Positions 21,678-33,675 of a stretch of 64,000 bases of DNA are shown here, piece after piece. The stretch's first letter is position 1. The number at the start of each line of letters is the position of its first letter. The translations under genes were made by a program, and so were the position numbers. Origin of the DNA: Branchipolynoe longqiensis (lineage: Eukaryota; Annelida; Polychaeta; Phyllodocida; Polynoidae); NCBI GenBank assembly GCA_030323885.1, contig CM059187.1, positions 86,546,614 to 86,610,613 on the forward strand. The letters run 5' to 3'. Below the pieces are notes generated by a model. The model had not been told where the DNA came from. It saw nothing but the letters and a program-made list of their open reading frames with translations, and did no database searches.

Positions 21678-22165
21678 GATAACTGACCAATGTTGACTAC
21701 TCGGGTTGTGTGAGGTGGGTTACAGCTAATCAGACGTGGATACAAAATAACATTTCTAGACACCACCACCTAATCACGCGCGATAATTGCAGGCGAGCAG
21801 TAATTCGTTTATTTTACTGCTCTGGAATTGACAATCACTGAAGCCTTGACCGCCTGTTGGTTCGGAGCTGCCACTATGAAACTCGTCGATTTGCGAAACG
21901 TCGGTAAATATTGACAAATGAAAGTAGTTTATAAAAATAAAAAAAGTGGGTCATGGTTAACTACCCTACTTAACCGTAACCCAAATAGCTCACTCAGCCC
22001 CACTGTGTTAGAAATGATTGTGTTCGTAGCTGATTTATTAAGTCAAAGCGTAGTCAAATGAAGGGACGACATGTTCCGAGACCAAAGCACTAGATTTGGT
22101 TGTACACATCCAACTTAATAGCGTGCTTATTGAATGTATTGCTGCATAGAAAGAACGCTACTTAA

Positions 22166-22480
22166 AGCTGCAGTCCAATGAAAGGATCAAATTTTCAAAA
22201 CCAAAACAATGACCTAGATTTGATTCTACATATCTATCTTAGATATTGACGCACTTATTAAGCATTTGCTGCCACATACAAGGGAATGTAATAGAACCTG
22301 TTACTGCAGAGTTTTGGCATGTGTGCCCAAATTAATTTGTCGTGATCATACTTCCTATATCTCAAAAGTTAGCCATTTAAAATTAAGGTTACTTCAAACT
22401 AAAGATAGATTATAGCAATCAACCTAATATATTTATCTCAGAAAATGACAAACTCAAAACCAATGGACCAGAGAACTGCT
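22166..22480. mobile_element. TTAA-family MITE copy
   Basis: TTAA at 22162-22165, then AGCTGCAGTCCAATG. Internal landmarks match; the right end is decayed. Confidence 0.6.
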
Positions 22481-22505
22481 TCTGTCCAACTACGATGCAG
22501 TAGAA

Positions 22506-22761
22506 CAGGGATGAAAGTCATCACCAGGAAAAAAAGCGGAAATTCTCCCATATTGGCAGGGAATCGTGGAAAATTTCCGGAAGTCGCATTTCATATATAT
22601 ATTGGTATGCACTGACACTGTGATAGTGCTGCGCTGTTTGAAGCATTTTTTATTAGTAGTATACGCTTATAGTGCTGTGGCGTTTGAACAAGGACTAGCA
22701 TACATTTATATTTGATAGCTACAGGAAAAATTCCGGAAATCGCGGAGATCTTTCATCCCTG
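22506..22761. mobile_element. CAGGGATGAAAG MITE, copy 2
   Basis: CAGGGATGAAAG to CTTTCATCCCTG. Flanks GTAGAA (22500-22505) and GTAGTA (22762-22767) match at 5 of 6 positions. Confidence 0.78.
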
Positions 22762-23092
22762 GTAGTAGTGTGATGCTAATTTCGGCTTATTTTTATGCTC
22801 GTAAAGGGCCAGCAACATGATCAACACAACTGTACTTATAATTATCATGATCGAATAATTGCCGACTCCTGGTTGGTATAGCTTGAAACAATCAATTGTC
22901 TGCAAGTTATTTAAGGCTCAATCAAGACGCCCATCTCGGCTATTCTTAGTTCGAAGTGCCATGCCATAATTGATATTTTTAGAATTTCCGGTTATTATTT
23001 ATGCAAAAATATATGTTATAATCAGGTAACCAGATCTTTGACAGACAACAGTTCCCGTTCTTAACACAAACCCGACCACACAGTATAATGAA

Positions 23093-23098
23093 TTTATT
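23093..23098 (-). terminator. Probable LTV1 poly(A) signal
   Basis: AATAAA on the minus strand lies about 165 bases past the LTV1 stop codon. It is the first canonical signal downstream. Confidence 0.5.
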
Positions 23099-23259
23099 TT
23101 TCCAAATATATTTACATTATATACATGAATATATATTATTAAAAGTGCATACCATAATAATAATAGGCAAAATATGCCTACAGATAAGAATAAGTCGGAC
23201 CGATATTACACAGTTAACCATTTAAATTACATTAATCCCATTCGAAAGGATTAAAAGTT

Positions 23260-23373
23260 CTATGAAATATGGACGCCCTGCAAATTATTTCGAATGCCCT
23301 GAATTTCTTTTTCCTGTCGTTTCTTTTCCTCCTTGAATGCAGTTTTCGTTGCTTTCTTTTGCTCCCGACGGTC
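23260..23373 (-). CDS. LTV1: LTV1 terminal exon (residues 440-476)
   Basis: The acceptor is CTTTTTTTGAATTCAG-like; 37 codons plus TAG at 23262-23260. It encodes DRREQKKATKTAFKEEKKRQ, then EKEIQGIRNNLQGVHIS, matching the basic family tail that ends KNVEGLKL in human. Confidence 0.93.
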   Translation of the reverse strand, partial: DRREQKKATKTAFKEEKKRQEKEIQGIRNNLQGVHIS

Positions 23374-26300
23374 CTGAATTCAAAAAGGGGGGGAAAAAGA
23401 AGGAATTTCAATATCATCCATGTATTCAGTAGACCATTTTACTTATACTTTCTGATGATAATCGAGGTCACTTCAATGCTATTCAATGCTATTATATGAA
23501 TCGAAACAAGTATAATTTATTACGCAGTTTCCAAACTGATTATATAGGATAAGATATAGATAGAGATATAACAAATCATGGAACATCTATTTCTTAGGTT
23601 CGTGTCTAAAATTAAGAACTTCCAAGATGCCGTTATGCCAATCCGGATATATGTGCTGTACAAGCAATTATACGTGTATAATTATCCGGAAACCGATTAT
23701 CTACTAACTGTGCTCTCAGTTCATATCAACCTCACACTACACCAAATAACTGACACTCCTCCACTCATGGACTGGTCAGGCCTTCTGCCTCGCCTGGTGG
23801 CGCCACCTGGTTCCTTCCTCCTCGCCTGGCTCTGCCTCAGGCCTGCACCACCCACTCCAAAATGTATATAGGAACGTTGGAAGGGAGAGGCACAACATGC
23901 TGTGTGTCATACAACCCTATGATGTCAAGCAATTTCCTTTAGTTAAAATATCTCCGACCGTAGTCATTAAAAAAAAATCCAACTTACTCTGCGTTCTGCT
24001 TGATTATAACGATTAACCAATTTATTTATTTAATTTACATTCCACAAAACGTTACCCCTTCCCTATGAGCCCTCAGGTATTGCTAGGCCCGGTCAGTGTT
24101 TGTACCAAGGCAAAAATAAAAATCCTACTTTTGTGCAACCAACATTTTTTTTCCTCCAGTACTTAAAATATGAAAAAACAAAGCTGTCAGACAATTAACA
24201 ATATATATTCTGAATAAAGTGACATTTCATTAGAATTCCAAAGAATTGATGACATTCAAGTTAAGCTTTGAACAAGAAATGTAAGCAAAATCCAACGGAT
24301 TCGTCCAAAAATAATGCAAAATTATAGACAAATCTGACTTTGTCTGACAAATACGTGGATATCCAACAAAAGTCAGATAATCCGACTCAGTACAAAGACT
24401 GTCGGTGCTGCTCACCTTGCGCTCCTGCCTGACGGCCTCTTTGCGGGCCCGCCTCTCTTCGGGCGTCTCGTCCCTGGGCCGGTACGTCGGGGCCTGGTCA
24501 ACCGCCCGCGGAGAGTCCTGTTCCTCCAGCTGCCTCAGCGTCAACCCTCGCTCCGGCAGCATCCCCGCCGGGATCTGAACCCGCCTCGTCAACGTGATCG
24601 GCTTAATCTGGGGGGAACCGCATGCACCGTACAATCAGGGCTCATACAAAATGTGGGTCCCCAGATTCAAGAACATTCTAAAGAACATTTTCAAGGAGAC
24701 ACATTTTGATTCAAAAATGTTATACAATCTACTCAAAAGTATGTAATGTTTGGGAAAATATTTCCACAAAACTAATTGACGGGAATTTATCAAAAACAAA
24801 TTCATCTGAAATATCTTTTGACATGCTATAATCAGGGTTTATACAAAAAGTTGGACACCAGATTCAAGAACCATTTTCAAGGAGACACAACATTTTGATA
24901 CCAAAATATTTATACAATCTATGTATGTAATGTTTGGGGAAACAATTCCACAAAAGTAACTGACGGGAATTTATCAAAAAGAAATTCATCTCAAATATCA
25001 TGCGACATGTTATAATTAGGGTTCATAAAAAAGGTTGGCTACCAATTAAAATTCCAGAACATTTGAGGGTACTCGAACCATAAATCTAAATTCAAGACTT
25101 TCGGCGATGCGGATGGATCCTTTTACACCACTTTATATTACTTTCGGTCACGTTACATCACGCGATATTCACACCAAAACAGTGATATTTATTCAATATA
25201 GAGCTGACAAAACAGGCAATAATACTAATTTGAGAATGCAACATGTCCTGAATGGCACCTTAAACTTAGTTGCATAATCCGATGAAACCTTACAATTTTG
25301 AAAAGAAAAGCAATTGCTTCGATTTAATATCTTACTGAAAGTTCCGTAGTCCAATGGTTTTGAGTCTCAAACATTAGGTTGATCATGACAATGTACCTTA
25401 CTTTGCCTTGAAGTAACTTTTATTTTAAACGGCTAACTGAGATTTTTGAAGTGCAACCAGGTCAAATTAATGTTGGCAAGCATACCAAAACTCTGACAAT
25501 TGCCTCAATATTCCGTTCTGTATGGCGATAAATGTGCATCAGTATCTAAGTTAAGATATGTATAATGAAATTTATATAACTGTATTTGTTAAATATGTAT
25601 TGGTGCATAGAAGAAATATTAAATAAGTAAATTTAATAGAACCACCCACTACTGTAAGTCATACAAGCCTATGATGTCCAGCTATTTATTTTAGTTTAAA
25701 TATCTCTGACCGTAGTCATTTTGAATCAGTTACTCCAGATTAAAGTTTTGATTGATTATAAAATAAACCCATGTATTTATTTAATTTATATCGTAGAAAC
25801 CCAAAACAATCGCATCATGCAACATTACTTACAAGCACGCATTGGAAGCCGTTAAATAAAGAAGTAAACTAAATAAATGCTGATATTCTTTCACGGATAC
25901 CTTAATCAGTGCTAAATAAGGTTTGATTTATTTTAGTCATTTGTGATGTTCAGTTTCGAGTGTTTACATTAAAAACAATTAAATTAGAGTTTACACACTT
26001 AGGATATCAAGGATACTATTACTCGATAACACCCGGGGAGGGTCGTAGGCGGGGTCCAGGGATGTTACAAGAAAGACAGCTATGTGTAGAGGGCTAAGTA
26101 GATGGATTAAATTTGCTAAATTGATAAATAGTCGACTTCTTGGAAGCTTGTAAGTAAAGAGCAACAGGGGGGGGGGGGAGGGAGATATATGTTTAATATG
26201 TAGAGCAAGATCTAGTGGAATTGTGCATCTTGCCTATTATTAATCAGTTAATAAGAGCAGGGTCCATACCCATTTTGATATATCAAATTCTAGGACTTTC

Positions 26301-29300
26301 CAGAACCTTTCAGTGCGGAATTCCAGAAAGTTTTAAAGATGTTTATTAAATTAAAGTACACTCAAACATGGCCGTTTTCATAGTTAATTCACTGTGAAGG
26401 ATGTGAAGTGTAAATAAGCATTAAAAGATAAACAAACTATGTTGTAGTTTTAACCTAAAAATCAAGAGGCATGATAACAAACCCACAAAAATCACTTTAA
26501 ATACAAAACATCACTAAATAAAGTTAGGGTATGTTGGCAAAGTTAGGGTATATTGTGTATGCTGGTATTGCAATACCTCAGGGAGTTTGATGCCCCTGCC
26601 CTGCAGAGTTGTAAACCACTGCCTTGTGGTACAGGTTCTTGACAGAACCGAAGGCTAAGGGAGCAAACCCTAAACAGAAAACCATGTCACTGTGGCAGCA
26701 TTAAGGGCGGTTGATGTATGGAACTTCCAACATCTCCCGACCAGCCACTGGAGGGACAAATAGTTTTGCGCCCATCTTGACATGTTCTTGCCGGTGTGAA
26801 ACCTCTATTTGCTCCCCGAGAGAGTGCCGCTGGTAACTTGCAAAATCCAGCAGCACTTCAACACTTTTGCAGGCAGCTTTCATGAAATGTACAACCGCAC
26901 ACAGCAGCAGTCAAGTAATGAAAGCAGTCTTTGTCGCATCGGGACCGACAGCATGATGATGATGATGATGATGATGATGTTGGCAAATATAGGATTTTTT
27001 CAAATATAGTCACGATTTTTCATTTCCCAGGATTTGCAAGGATCTTTAGACAAATTGCAGAACTATCCAAGCCTGGAATCCCGAATTATCAAATTCCAGA
27101 ACTTCCCAGGTTTTCAAGGACACGTACGAACCCCGGAGAATTCAGGAACTGTACCTTCTTTGGCTCCTGTATCGTGTGTGGGTGGTTGTAGAGGGTGGAG
27201 TAGGTGCTTAATATCGACTCACAGTCCCACTTCTCCTTAGGTTTCTCGTCCATTTCCACAGTGACCATCTCCTCCTCCTCAGAATCGCTCTCATTTATGT
27301 TCACGTCACCTTCTCCTGGCTCAACATCTTTGAGCTTTCTTTAAATTAAGAACAATTAAATATGCACAGTCAGTTTTAATACCAAAGTTACAACCCACTA
27401 GTTAGTTATGTACAGTGGTGTAAGTCTTCAGTGACATACGATTAGTGACAATTATAGGAGGACAACATTGGCTTCAATCAGGGATGAAAGTGATCTCCGG
27501 GAAAAAAAGCGGAAATGCAGATATTCTCCCATAGGTTTAGCACTGTCAGGGAATCGCGGAAAATTTCCGGAAGTTCGGTTTCATATATATTGGTATACGC
27601 TGGTAGTGCTGCGTCGTTTGAAGCATGTATTAGTAGTATACGCTGATAGTGCTGCGGCCTTTGGAGCATTTATTAGTATAATACTCTTAGAGAGCTTCGC
27701 CGTCTGCACCACATATTAGTATGGATCTACGCTGATAGTGCTGCGAGATTGAAAAATCCCGGAAATCCGCGGAATCGCGGAGATCTTTCATCCTTGTTCA
27801 ATGCAGAACTGTCCTTAGGAAATATATATTGTAGTAGTTACTTTGTATAATAGCATGTCAGTATAATTAAACACCAGTACTTAGTATATCGATATCAGGG
27901 CTGCGTTCAGGTTGCGCCTCGGAGAAATTCTTGACGTCACGCTAGTCTGGACGACTTAGCTGTTGGTCGCCTCGAAAATGGCTGCCCCCCATAGTGGGCA
28001 GCCATTTGCAATGGAAAAGAAGGGCTCTGATTGGCTGAAACCCCCGAATACGGCGACCATTTCAGGCACTTTTTGTCTCTACTCTGGAATGGGAGACGTC
28101 TCTGAGACGACTCGTAGGCATACCCTGAATGGAAATAAGAAAAAAGGCATCTCGGAGAAAATCTGAACGCGGCCCAGGAGATGCATAGCTAAAATCCTGA
28201 CCGGGAGCTATGTATACACATAATGTACATAATTAATGGTAATTATAAAATAAAAGCAGGGAATGGCTTGAATTACATTATGTAGTTCACCATTACTGCC
28301 TGGCAGTGAAGTACATCACATAGTGTCTTAGCCGTCCCCCTATGGCACTGACTCATGTACATACGGTTTAGCTTGGGTCTTCTCAAAGTCGTCAAGCACA
28401 CTGGAGAGAAGGATGCTATCGGCCGGGATATGACCTGAGATCTCCTCATGGTCCAGGGCACCGATCTCCTCCTCGTCGTACTGCTCATAGATCTGAGGAA
28501 CAGGTGAATACTCGGTCAGGGAGTTGTAATGGACACCCCCATGGATAACCACCCACATAAACAGGACATAAACTCACCAAGATATATATATATAAATATA
28601 ATACAAATATAAGCATGTGCGTGTGTAGACAGCGACATGACACTTAAAAACGCCGAGTCTATGTGGTTTTGGGGGGGTAATTTAGCATTGTTCCCTCTGC
28701 ATGTTTAATATTTAAACATCCTGTTACCATCCTGGCATATAATAAAGTTAACAATCAAATATCAATATGATGTATAGTTTCCAACCATCATAACATGTAA
28801 TCGCTGTAGCTTTTTATGTTACGTCCTAGCAATATTTCAGCTCATATCAGGACGAGGCATGGAGGACGATTTGCAATCATTTATATTCCAAATGGTGACC
28901 GATCACTGTGGAACAGAATGGTGACATTTTCTCTCAGATTCTTCAATGCATCTTTAAAAACACTGACAATACACTGGAAAAAGCTTGAGTGCTTTCAAAT
29001 TCAAATTCAAAAGCTATTCGCCTCACCTTTTCAAACCTGTCGTCGACCAAGGTGAGGCCCTGGTTCCGGCGAATGACCGAGGAGCTCATTGAGTAACTAG
29101 TGAAATGGGACCGGGTCTCCTCCTCCACGAAGCCGTCAGAACCCTCGCATCTGCCGAAGTCAGAGCCCACGTCAGACCGGTCCGCCTCATCGGACGCCAC
29201 GTCACCGTCACCACCCTCAGGAAGGTCACCCTCAAAGTGAACCCTGTGTAAAATATTCCGATAAAACACATTGGTAGGGAATGTGAACTGGTCTACAATG

Positions 29301-32300
29301 GATTACAAATGGTCTATAAAGGTAAATGACGTATAGGGCCAGGGGCATGAAGGTATTATGTGGTGCTGGTGATCCTTTACTTATATTAGATAGTCATTGT
29401 GTATTCTATAGATAGTGTGAGAGGGGCACTACTGTTAGTGTGGAAGGGGCTCAAGAGCTCTACTCACAACCCCCCCCCCCCCCCCCCCAACTGTTGGTCA
29501 CGGATCACCAAGCAAACAGACACAACAGGGCAGGTGAGGCCAAAGCAGCCAAGGCATGGTGGTGGTGGGTAGATCATGGTGATACTAGAATGCTTACTGT
29601 TGTTTGGTGGATATAGAAATGCTTACTGTTCATTGGAGAGCATGGTCAGGTGACATGCCATGTAAAGTCCAGAAACCACTATATAATAATAAACCTGAGG
29701 GTGCAAGCTCTCACTTACTTTACTTTCACTCTATACTCTGCCTTTCTTATACTTGCTATTTCCTATTAGCATGCCTACACAAGTAGAGCTGCCAGGCGAC
29801 GACTTTACACCTGTATCAAAGGTGCGCTCCAACCAGTTAGGGATATGTATTTGGAAATGAGGGTGTGATGAGTCATTCCGCTTTCATCCGCAACTCATTA
29901 TTACATTTCTTTTTAAGGGACAGTAGTTCTTACCAAATAATCATTTTCAATTTTTAACTTAGTCTTTTATTGTTGATTTTATTTATCATATACCACTTGT
30001 GATTTTACCACAGTTGTAAACTCTTTTGGCATACATTTCTGGGATCTATTTTAGCTGTTTGAAAGGTAATTTTTTGCTCAGATATGTTTAACCACTGTAT
30101 GACCCCCCAATAGCCGACGTTTACTTTTTGTGCTGGGTGGGTGGGAGGGTTATTAAACAAACAAAAGTGTGATTATTGGGGTTCAAAGTCCTAGCAACAT
30201 CAAGCCATACCAACACGTTTTGTTTGTTTGTTTGTTTAACGACCCCCCCCCCCCCAACACAAAAAGTAAACATCGGCTATTGGGAGAACATACCAACACA
30301 TGTACCAAATAGGATATGGTGCTTAGAAATATCGATGACTATGAGAAGTACTGTCGCCAAGATGTTCTTGTCGTGATGGGTATATTGTTAACTGTAGCAA
30401 ACATTAACATAGACGCAGAGTCCGAGAAAACAAAATATCACAACCCCAAAATTGTAATTTTTCTTATGTCGGCAATCATTTCTTATTGCAAACAACTTAC
30501 AAGGGCATTATTGCACTATTTCATGATCATTTTATACTTTACAATCAGTACGCCACTCCTGTACATGCCATCTAAAGTGTTCAGCTGTAGAAACCGTATG
30601 GCAGAGAGTGAGGGTGAGGGTGAGGGGGGTGCACAACTTTCATAGTTTAATCAACTCTTACAATAACATTCATCAAAATCATATTCTGCGATAAAATGTT
30701 GAAGTGTACTACTTTGTGAGGGAGAGAGAAAGGGTCTGGAGTAGTACACTGTGTATGACTGAAAATGTTCACAACTTTGCATGACATCTAAGTGCAACAC
30801 CAGACGGGTTGACCAACTGAGTTGAGTTCCCGGTTAGCATGTGGCAGGTCATGGGGTTTGAACCCGGGACAAGTCAAGTGAATGATTTTATTTGCTTATA
30901 CTTGTCGCTAACTCCTAGATGAGAATATTCTGGAATTCCGGATTTCTGATCTGTCAGATTTCCCGCCGGATATGATCCAAATTTGCGACCATTCCGGTGT
31001 TCCAGCCCCCCTGACTATTTTCCGGATTTTTTTTTTGTCAGGCCATTCTCATCTATGCTAACTAGCCTGCGCCTTACCATTAGTAGCACAGGCCAAGGAG
31101 GAAGACCAATTATCTGCAATTGAAATTTATATCGCTTAATCAACAAATGGAAAATAAAAGTATTAGTCGTGGGGGGGGGGGGGCGAAAATGGGAAATATT
31201 GTGCCTAGAGCGGGACTCGAACCCACATCTCTTTGCATTCCGGGCCAGTGTGCTAACCATTACAACACCTCGGCTCCCTGATGTCACCACACTACCCACG
31301 CCTACCTGTCTATGCGGCTCCTTGCCTGAGGTCAGTGCAGACTACTACACTACTAAAAACAAAATTCAAAAGATTTGAATCAAATTGTGACTAGTGCTAA
31401 CCAGCTGTGAAAACAAGTGCTAGCACACTTATCCGTTATGAGCCGGGTAAATAAATTCATCAATAAAAAAATCGCTTAAACTTAAAGCTCAAAATTGTGA
31501 CAGTTGCAGGGATGACAAACCTCTGAGACTTAACAAAGTCCAGCGTGGCCTGTCCTCCTCGCACCTTGAGGTCTGTGTCGGCACTGTGCCAAGAGTCGTC
31601 AGACAGGCCGTCACCTTCAGCCTGGGCCGCGCTCATGAAGTTGTCGTCCAGCTGGTTGTCGGGGTTGTCAAAGTCGAAATCATCATCGAGAGCTGCCACA
31701 ATGTCCGGGTCCCAGTCGATGCGGGGACCTAGAGGAGCAGCATGTTCACAGCACAGTCAGATGGTGTGCGCCACTACCAGCAAAATGTGAGACTGAACAA
31801 ACCGATTATGTAGGATGTGTGATACTGTGATATTGTGAAGGATAGTGTAGCAGTTCAGGCTATATGTCACGCTTATTGCTAGGCCCCGCTTACAGGCAGT
31901 AAGCGGGGCCTCAATTAGTAAATGGGATAGTTTACTAGGTTTAATTATTATTATTATTATGCTTCTGCTGCTGCTGCTACTACTACTACTACTACTAGAT
32001 AGACTTTATTCATGACCATCTTTTCCAGTCTCCCAACTTTTGTTAATAACACGGAGAAAGAGGAGAAGGAGAAGGAGGAAGGAGAAAGAGGAAGGAGAAG
32101 AAAGAGGAAGAGGAAGAGGAAAAGGGAAGAATAGGAAGGACAAAAACAATAGCGATGTAAATACTGACCACTTTCCGGGGCAGCTTTGTTCAATAAACCA
32201 ATTTCTGTTTCAACCGTCGAGCCAAATACAGACGATGGCAATTGTAATCCTGCAGTCTGAAATTCAAATCATAAACCATCCATTAATAACATGGATCAGA

Positions 32301-33506
32301 TTGAATGCATTTTATCAAGAAACTTACTAAGACTAAGAGTCACACATTAGAAATGACAAAAATAGAAACGGGCATTCTAATTTCTATTCAACTTGCACGT
32401 GCAAATGTCCTAATTACTAGCACATACTATTTTCAGTGATCCATCGACGTAATTTTAAGTAGGTTTCAGCAAAAAAAAGCAAAGAAAGGGTACTTAAAAA
32501 AAAAAAAAATGTATTCTTTATTTAAAACAGCCTTAGCTAGAGAAGCTTACCTCAGATTTGGAAAGCTTCCCTTGGATGCGGACACTTTCACCAGGACCCA
32601 CGTCGTAGAGCTCGTTCACGTCCCGCAGGTGCTGCGTGTAGTCGTAGTCATCCTCAAAAAAGATGCCGTACTTCTGCTGCTCTTCCACACGCAGTTTTGT
32701 CCCTTCCTAAGTACAAGATGGTTCACGCCCCAGATGAACAGGCTTCTTTTTATTTTCTTGGTAAACCTTTTTTCTTAATCTAATGTAGTGGCATGTGAAA
32801 TAAGTTACCCTTTTCATCTATCCCTTTAGCTAGTAAGTAATGTGTGCGTATGTATGTGCAGGGGCGTAGCTAGACCTTTAACGATGTATACTCCTAATTT
32901 TGGCAGGGGGTTTAGGGGGCCGCTTACGGCGTCACACCCTTCCGAATATGAAATCATATCTAAGTAACCCCCCCCATCTCTCTTTTTTTAAATTTATTTA
33001 AATTAAATTTTTTTTTATGGCTATCTACGTCCCTGATGTGTGTGTCCGTGTGCGCGTCTAGATACATGTGAATATCTTACTGGCATGTATTTCACTATTT
33101 GAAAGTGATAGTTTAAACGAACATCTGTAGAACATATATATTGCTCCTAAGGTATTATATATGGACCTGTTTTATACTTATGACTAGTTGCAGACAAACA
33201 GATGCACTGCAGGTCAAAACACAAGCTGCTAATATTTTCTTGACACGGTACAGCCAGTCTAATGTTAATTAACTAGACCATCGAGGAACTCCCCACACTT
33301 GCCAAGTGATATACATTACATACATGTAACTTAAATTGAATATTTCAATCATGCACATTGTTTACCTGTTTTGGTACCTCAGTCGACAGTAGCACATGTT
33401 GCGGTGCATCTTCATCAGCCTGTAGGGGGTCGCGCTGACTTCTGTGCACAAGGCTGAATGTGACAGCATGCTTCTTGTCAATGAACTTTTTCTTCTTTCT
33501 TCCCGG
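23260..33506 (-). CDS. LTV1: LTV1, 40S ribosomal subunit assembly factor (gene span)
   Basis: Nine minus-strand exons join in perfect phase to 475 codons plus stop. With an ATG-only first exon the protein would be 476 residues, matching the length of human LTV1 (475). Known role: LTV1 sits on pre-40S particles at the beak with ENP1/BYSL and RPS3, aids 40S maturation and export, and is released after CK1 phosphorylation. Seen here: Lys-rich N-terminus (GRKKKKFIDKKHAVTF) with VHRSQRDPL; KYGIFFEDDYDY at about 65; LPSSVFG and IGLLNKAAPESG at about 105-130; IDWDPDIVAALDDDFDFD at about 135; SYSMSSSVIRRN at about 250; YEQYDEEEIGALD; WDCESILSTYSTLYNHP; and a basic ERRARKEAVRQERK to REQKKATKTAFKEEKK tail. 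The first exon is not identified. Confidence 0.95.
24416..24607 (-). CDS. LTV1: LTV1 exon 9 (residues 376-439)
   Basis: The acceptor is GGTTCCCCCCAG and the donor is AAG/GTGAGC; 64 codons, phase 0. It encodes RRVQIPAGMLPERGLTLRQL and a charged TPEERRARKEAVRQERK segment. Confidence 0.95.
24636..25110. repeat. Tandem repeat of about 190 bp in LTV1 intron
   Basis: Units start ATCAGGGCTCATACAAAA (24636), ATCAGGGTTTATACAAAA (24832) and ATTAGGGTTCATAAAAAA (25015). They share AAGGAGACAC, GTATGTAATGTTTGGG and GACGGGAATTTATCAAAAA. Confidence 0.8.
25264..25850. mobile_element. TTAA-family MITE, composite copies
   Basis: TTAA at 25260-25263, AGTTGCATAATCCGATG, then an inverted second copy beginning GTTCCGTAGTCCAATGG. 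Confidence 0.6.
26160..26185. repeat. Poly-G tract
   Basis: A run of G within AGCAACAGGG and GAGGGAG. Such runs also occur at 29467, 30240, 31172, 47038, 52210, 59645 and 61548 and are error-prone in assemblies. Confidence 0.7.
26608..26965 (+). mobile_element. Non-autonomous element with LINE-type tail, copy 2
   Basis: Very similar to 6000-6358 throughout, with a small gap before the tail and ending in an (ATG)n microsatellite. Confidence 0.75.
27155..27338 (-). CDS. LTV1: LTV1 exon 8 (residues 314-375)
   Basis: The acceptor AATTTAAAG is purine-rich and weak, but it is the only one that completes the Pro codon and keeps the frame. The donor is AAG/GTACAG. It encodes KLKDVEPGEGDVNINESDSE, a Glu run, and EKWDCESILSTYSTLYNHPH. 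Confidence 0.92.
27479..27796. mobile_element. CAGGGATGAAAG MITE, copy 3
   Basis: A perfect 6-bp duplication TTCAAT flanks it (27473-27478 and 27797-27802). Confidence 0.85.
27896..28176. mobile_element. GCGGCCCAG foldback MITE, copy 4
   Basis: CAGGGCTGCGTTCAGGTTGC at the left and TCTGAACGCGGCCCAGG at the right, with inner arms GCCTCGAAAATGGC and GGCGACCATTTCAGGC. Confidence 0.78.
28365..28492 (-). CDS. LTV1: LTV1 exon 7 (residues 272-314)
   Basis: The acceptor is CCTGTTCCTCAG and the donor is GTATGT; it leaves in phase 2. It encodes IYEQYDEEEIGALDHEEISG, then SVLDDFEKTQAKP. Confidence 0.95.
28810..28856 (-). mobile_element. SINE family 2 tail fragment, reverse
   Basis: TTACGTCCTAGCAATATTTC and CTCATATCAGGAC. 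Confidence 0.5.
29027..29243 (-). CDS. LTV1: LTV1 exon 6 (residues 199-271)
   Basis: The acceptor is TTTTACACAG and the donor is AAG/GTGAGG; it enters in phase 2 and leaves in phase 0. An acidic Asp/Glu/Ser stretch precedes EEETRSHFTSYSMSSSVIRR and LTLVDDRFEK, matching the family ETKSRFTEYSMTSSV block. Confidence 0.95.
29465..29490. repeat. Poly-C tract
   Basis: A run of about 23 C. Confidence 0.8.
30103..30288. repeat. Foldback inverted repeat in LTV1 intron
   Basis: The left arm reads CCAATAGCCGACGTTTACTT ... GTTATTAAACAAACAAAA. The right arm is its inverse, TTTTGTTTGTTTG ... AAGTAAACATCGGCTATTGG. Arms are about 65-70 bases, loop about 48. Confidence 0.8.
30800..31145 (+). mobile_element. 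SINE family 3 copy, interrupted
   Basis: The head has a B-box-like GGGGTTTGAACCCGGGACAA. The body ends AGACCAATTATCTGCAATTG and CGCTTAATCAAC. A 142-bp element splits it at 30915-31056. Confidence 0.7.
30915..31056. mobile_element. TAGATGAGAAT mini inverted-repeat element
   Basis: The ends TAGATGAGAAT and ATTCTCATCTA are inverted. It is flanked by GCTAACTC (30907-30914) and GCTAACTA (31057-31064), an 8-bp duplication with one change. Confidence 0.7.
31150..31352 (-). mobile_element. SINE family 1 copy, reverse
   Basis: Complement of the tRNA-like head (GCGGGACTCGAACCCACATC, GCTAACCATTACAACACCTC) and of the leader CTGAGGTCAGTGCAGACTAC. Confidence 0.8.
31521..31728 (-). CDS. LTV1: LTV1 exon 5 (residues 130-199)
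   Basis: The acceptor is CTGCTCCTCTAG and the donor is GAG/GTTTGT; it enters in phase 1 and leaves in phase 2. It encodes PRIDWDPDIVAALDDDFDF followed by an acidic, Ser-rich region ending LDFVKSQ. Confidence 0.95.
31940..32150. repeat. Triplet and GGA-rich low-complexity tract
   Basis: ATT, CTG and CTA triplets, then a purine tract of GGAGAA/GGAAGA units. Frames through it are compositional. Confidence 0.8.
32169..32256 (-). CDS. LTV1: LTV1 exon 4 (residues 101-130)
   Basis: The acceptor is GAATTTCAG and the donor is GTCAGT; 88 bp, leaving in phase 1. It encodes TAGLQLPSSVFGSTVETEIG and LLNKAAPES. A second AG seven bases further (CTGCAG) would break the frame, which fixes the acceptor choice. 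Confidence 0.93.
32551..32706 (-). CDS. LTV1: LTV1 exon 3 (residues 49-100)
   Basis: The acceptor is CTTGTACTTAG and the donor is GAG/GTAAGC; 52 codons, phase 0. It contains VEEQQKYGIFFEDDYDYTQ, the most conserved N-terminal block of the family. Confidence 0.95.
33366..33506 (-). CDS. LTV1: LTV1 exon 2 (residues 2-48)
   Basis: On the minus strand the acceptor is TTGCTATGTAG and the donor is CAG/GTAAAC; phase 0 to 0. It starts PGRKKKKF where vertebrate LTV1 starts MPHRKKKPF, so the ATG should be the last codon of an upstream exon. It ends VLLSTEVPKQ. Confidence 0.93.
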
Positions 33507-33675
33507 CTACATAGCAATGAGAAAGTAAATAATTAATTGACCTTCAAGTTAGTTCTGAAGTGGATAAAGCTTGCACTCTTTCAGCAAACCATTTGCGATC
33601 ATTTGCAATGGGAGTATGACATATGCAGCTAAATGGGATCAGCACAGTGCACACAAACTGGGTTGATTTTCACTT

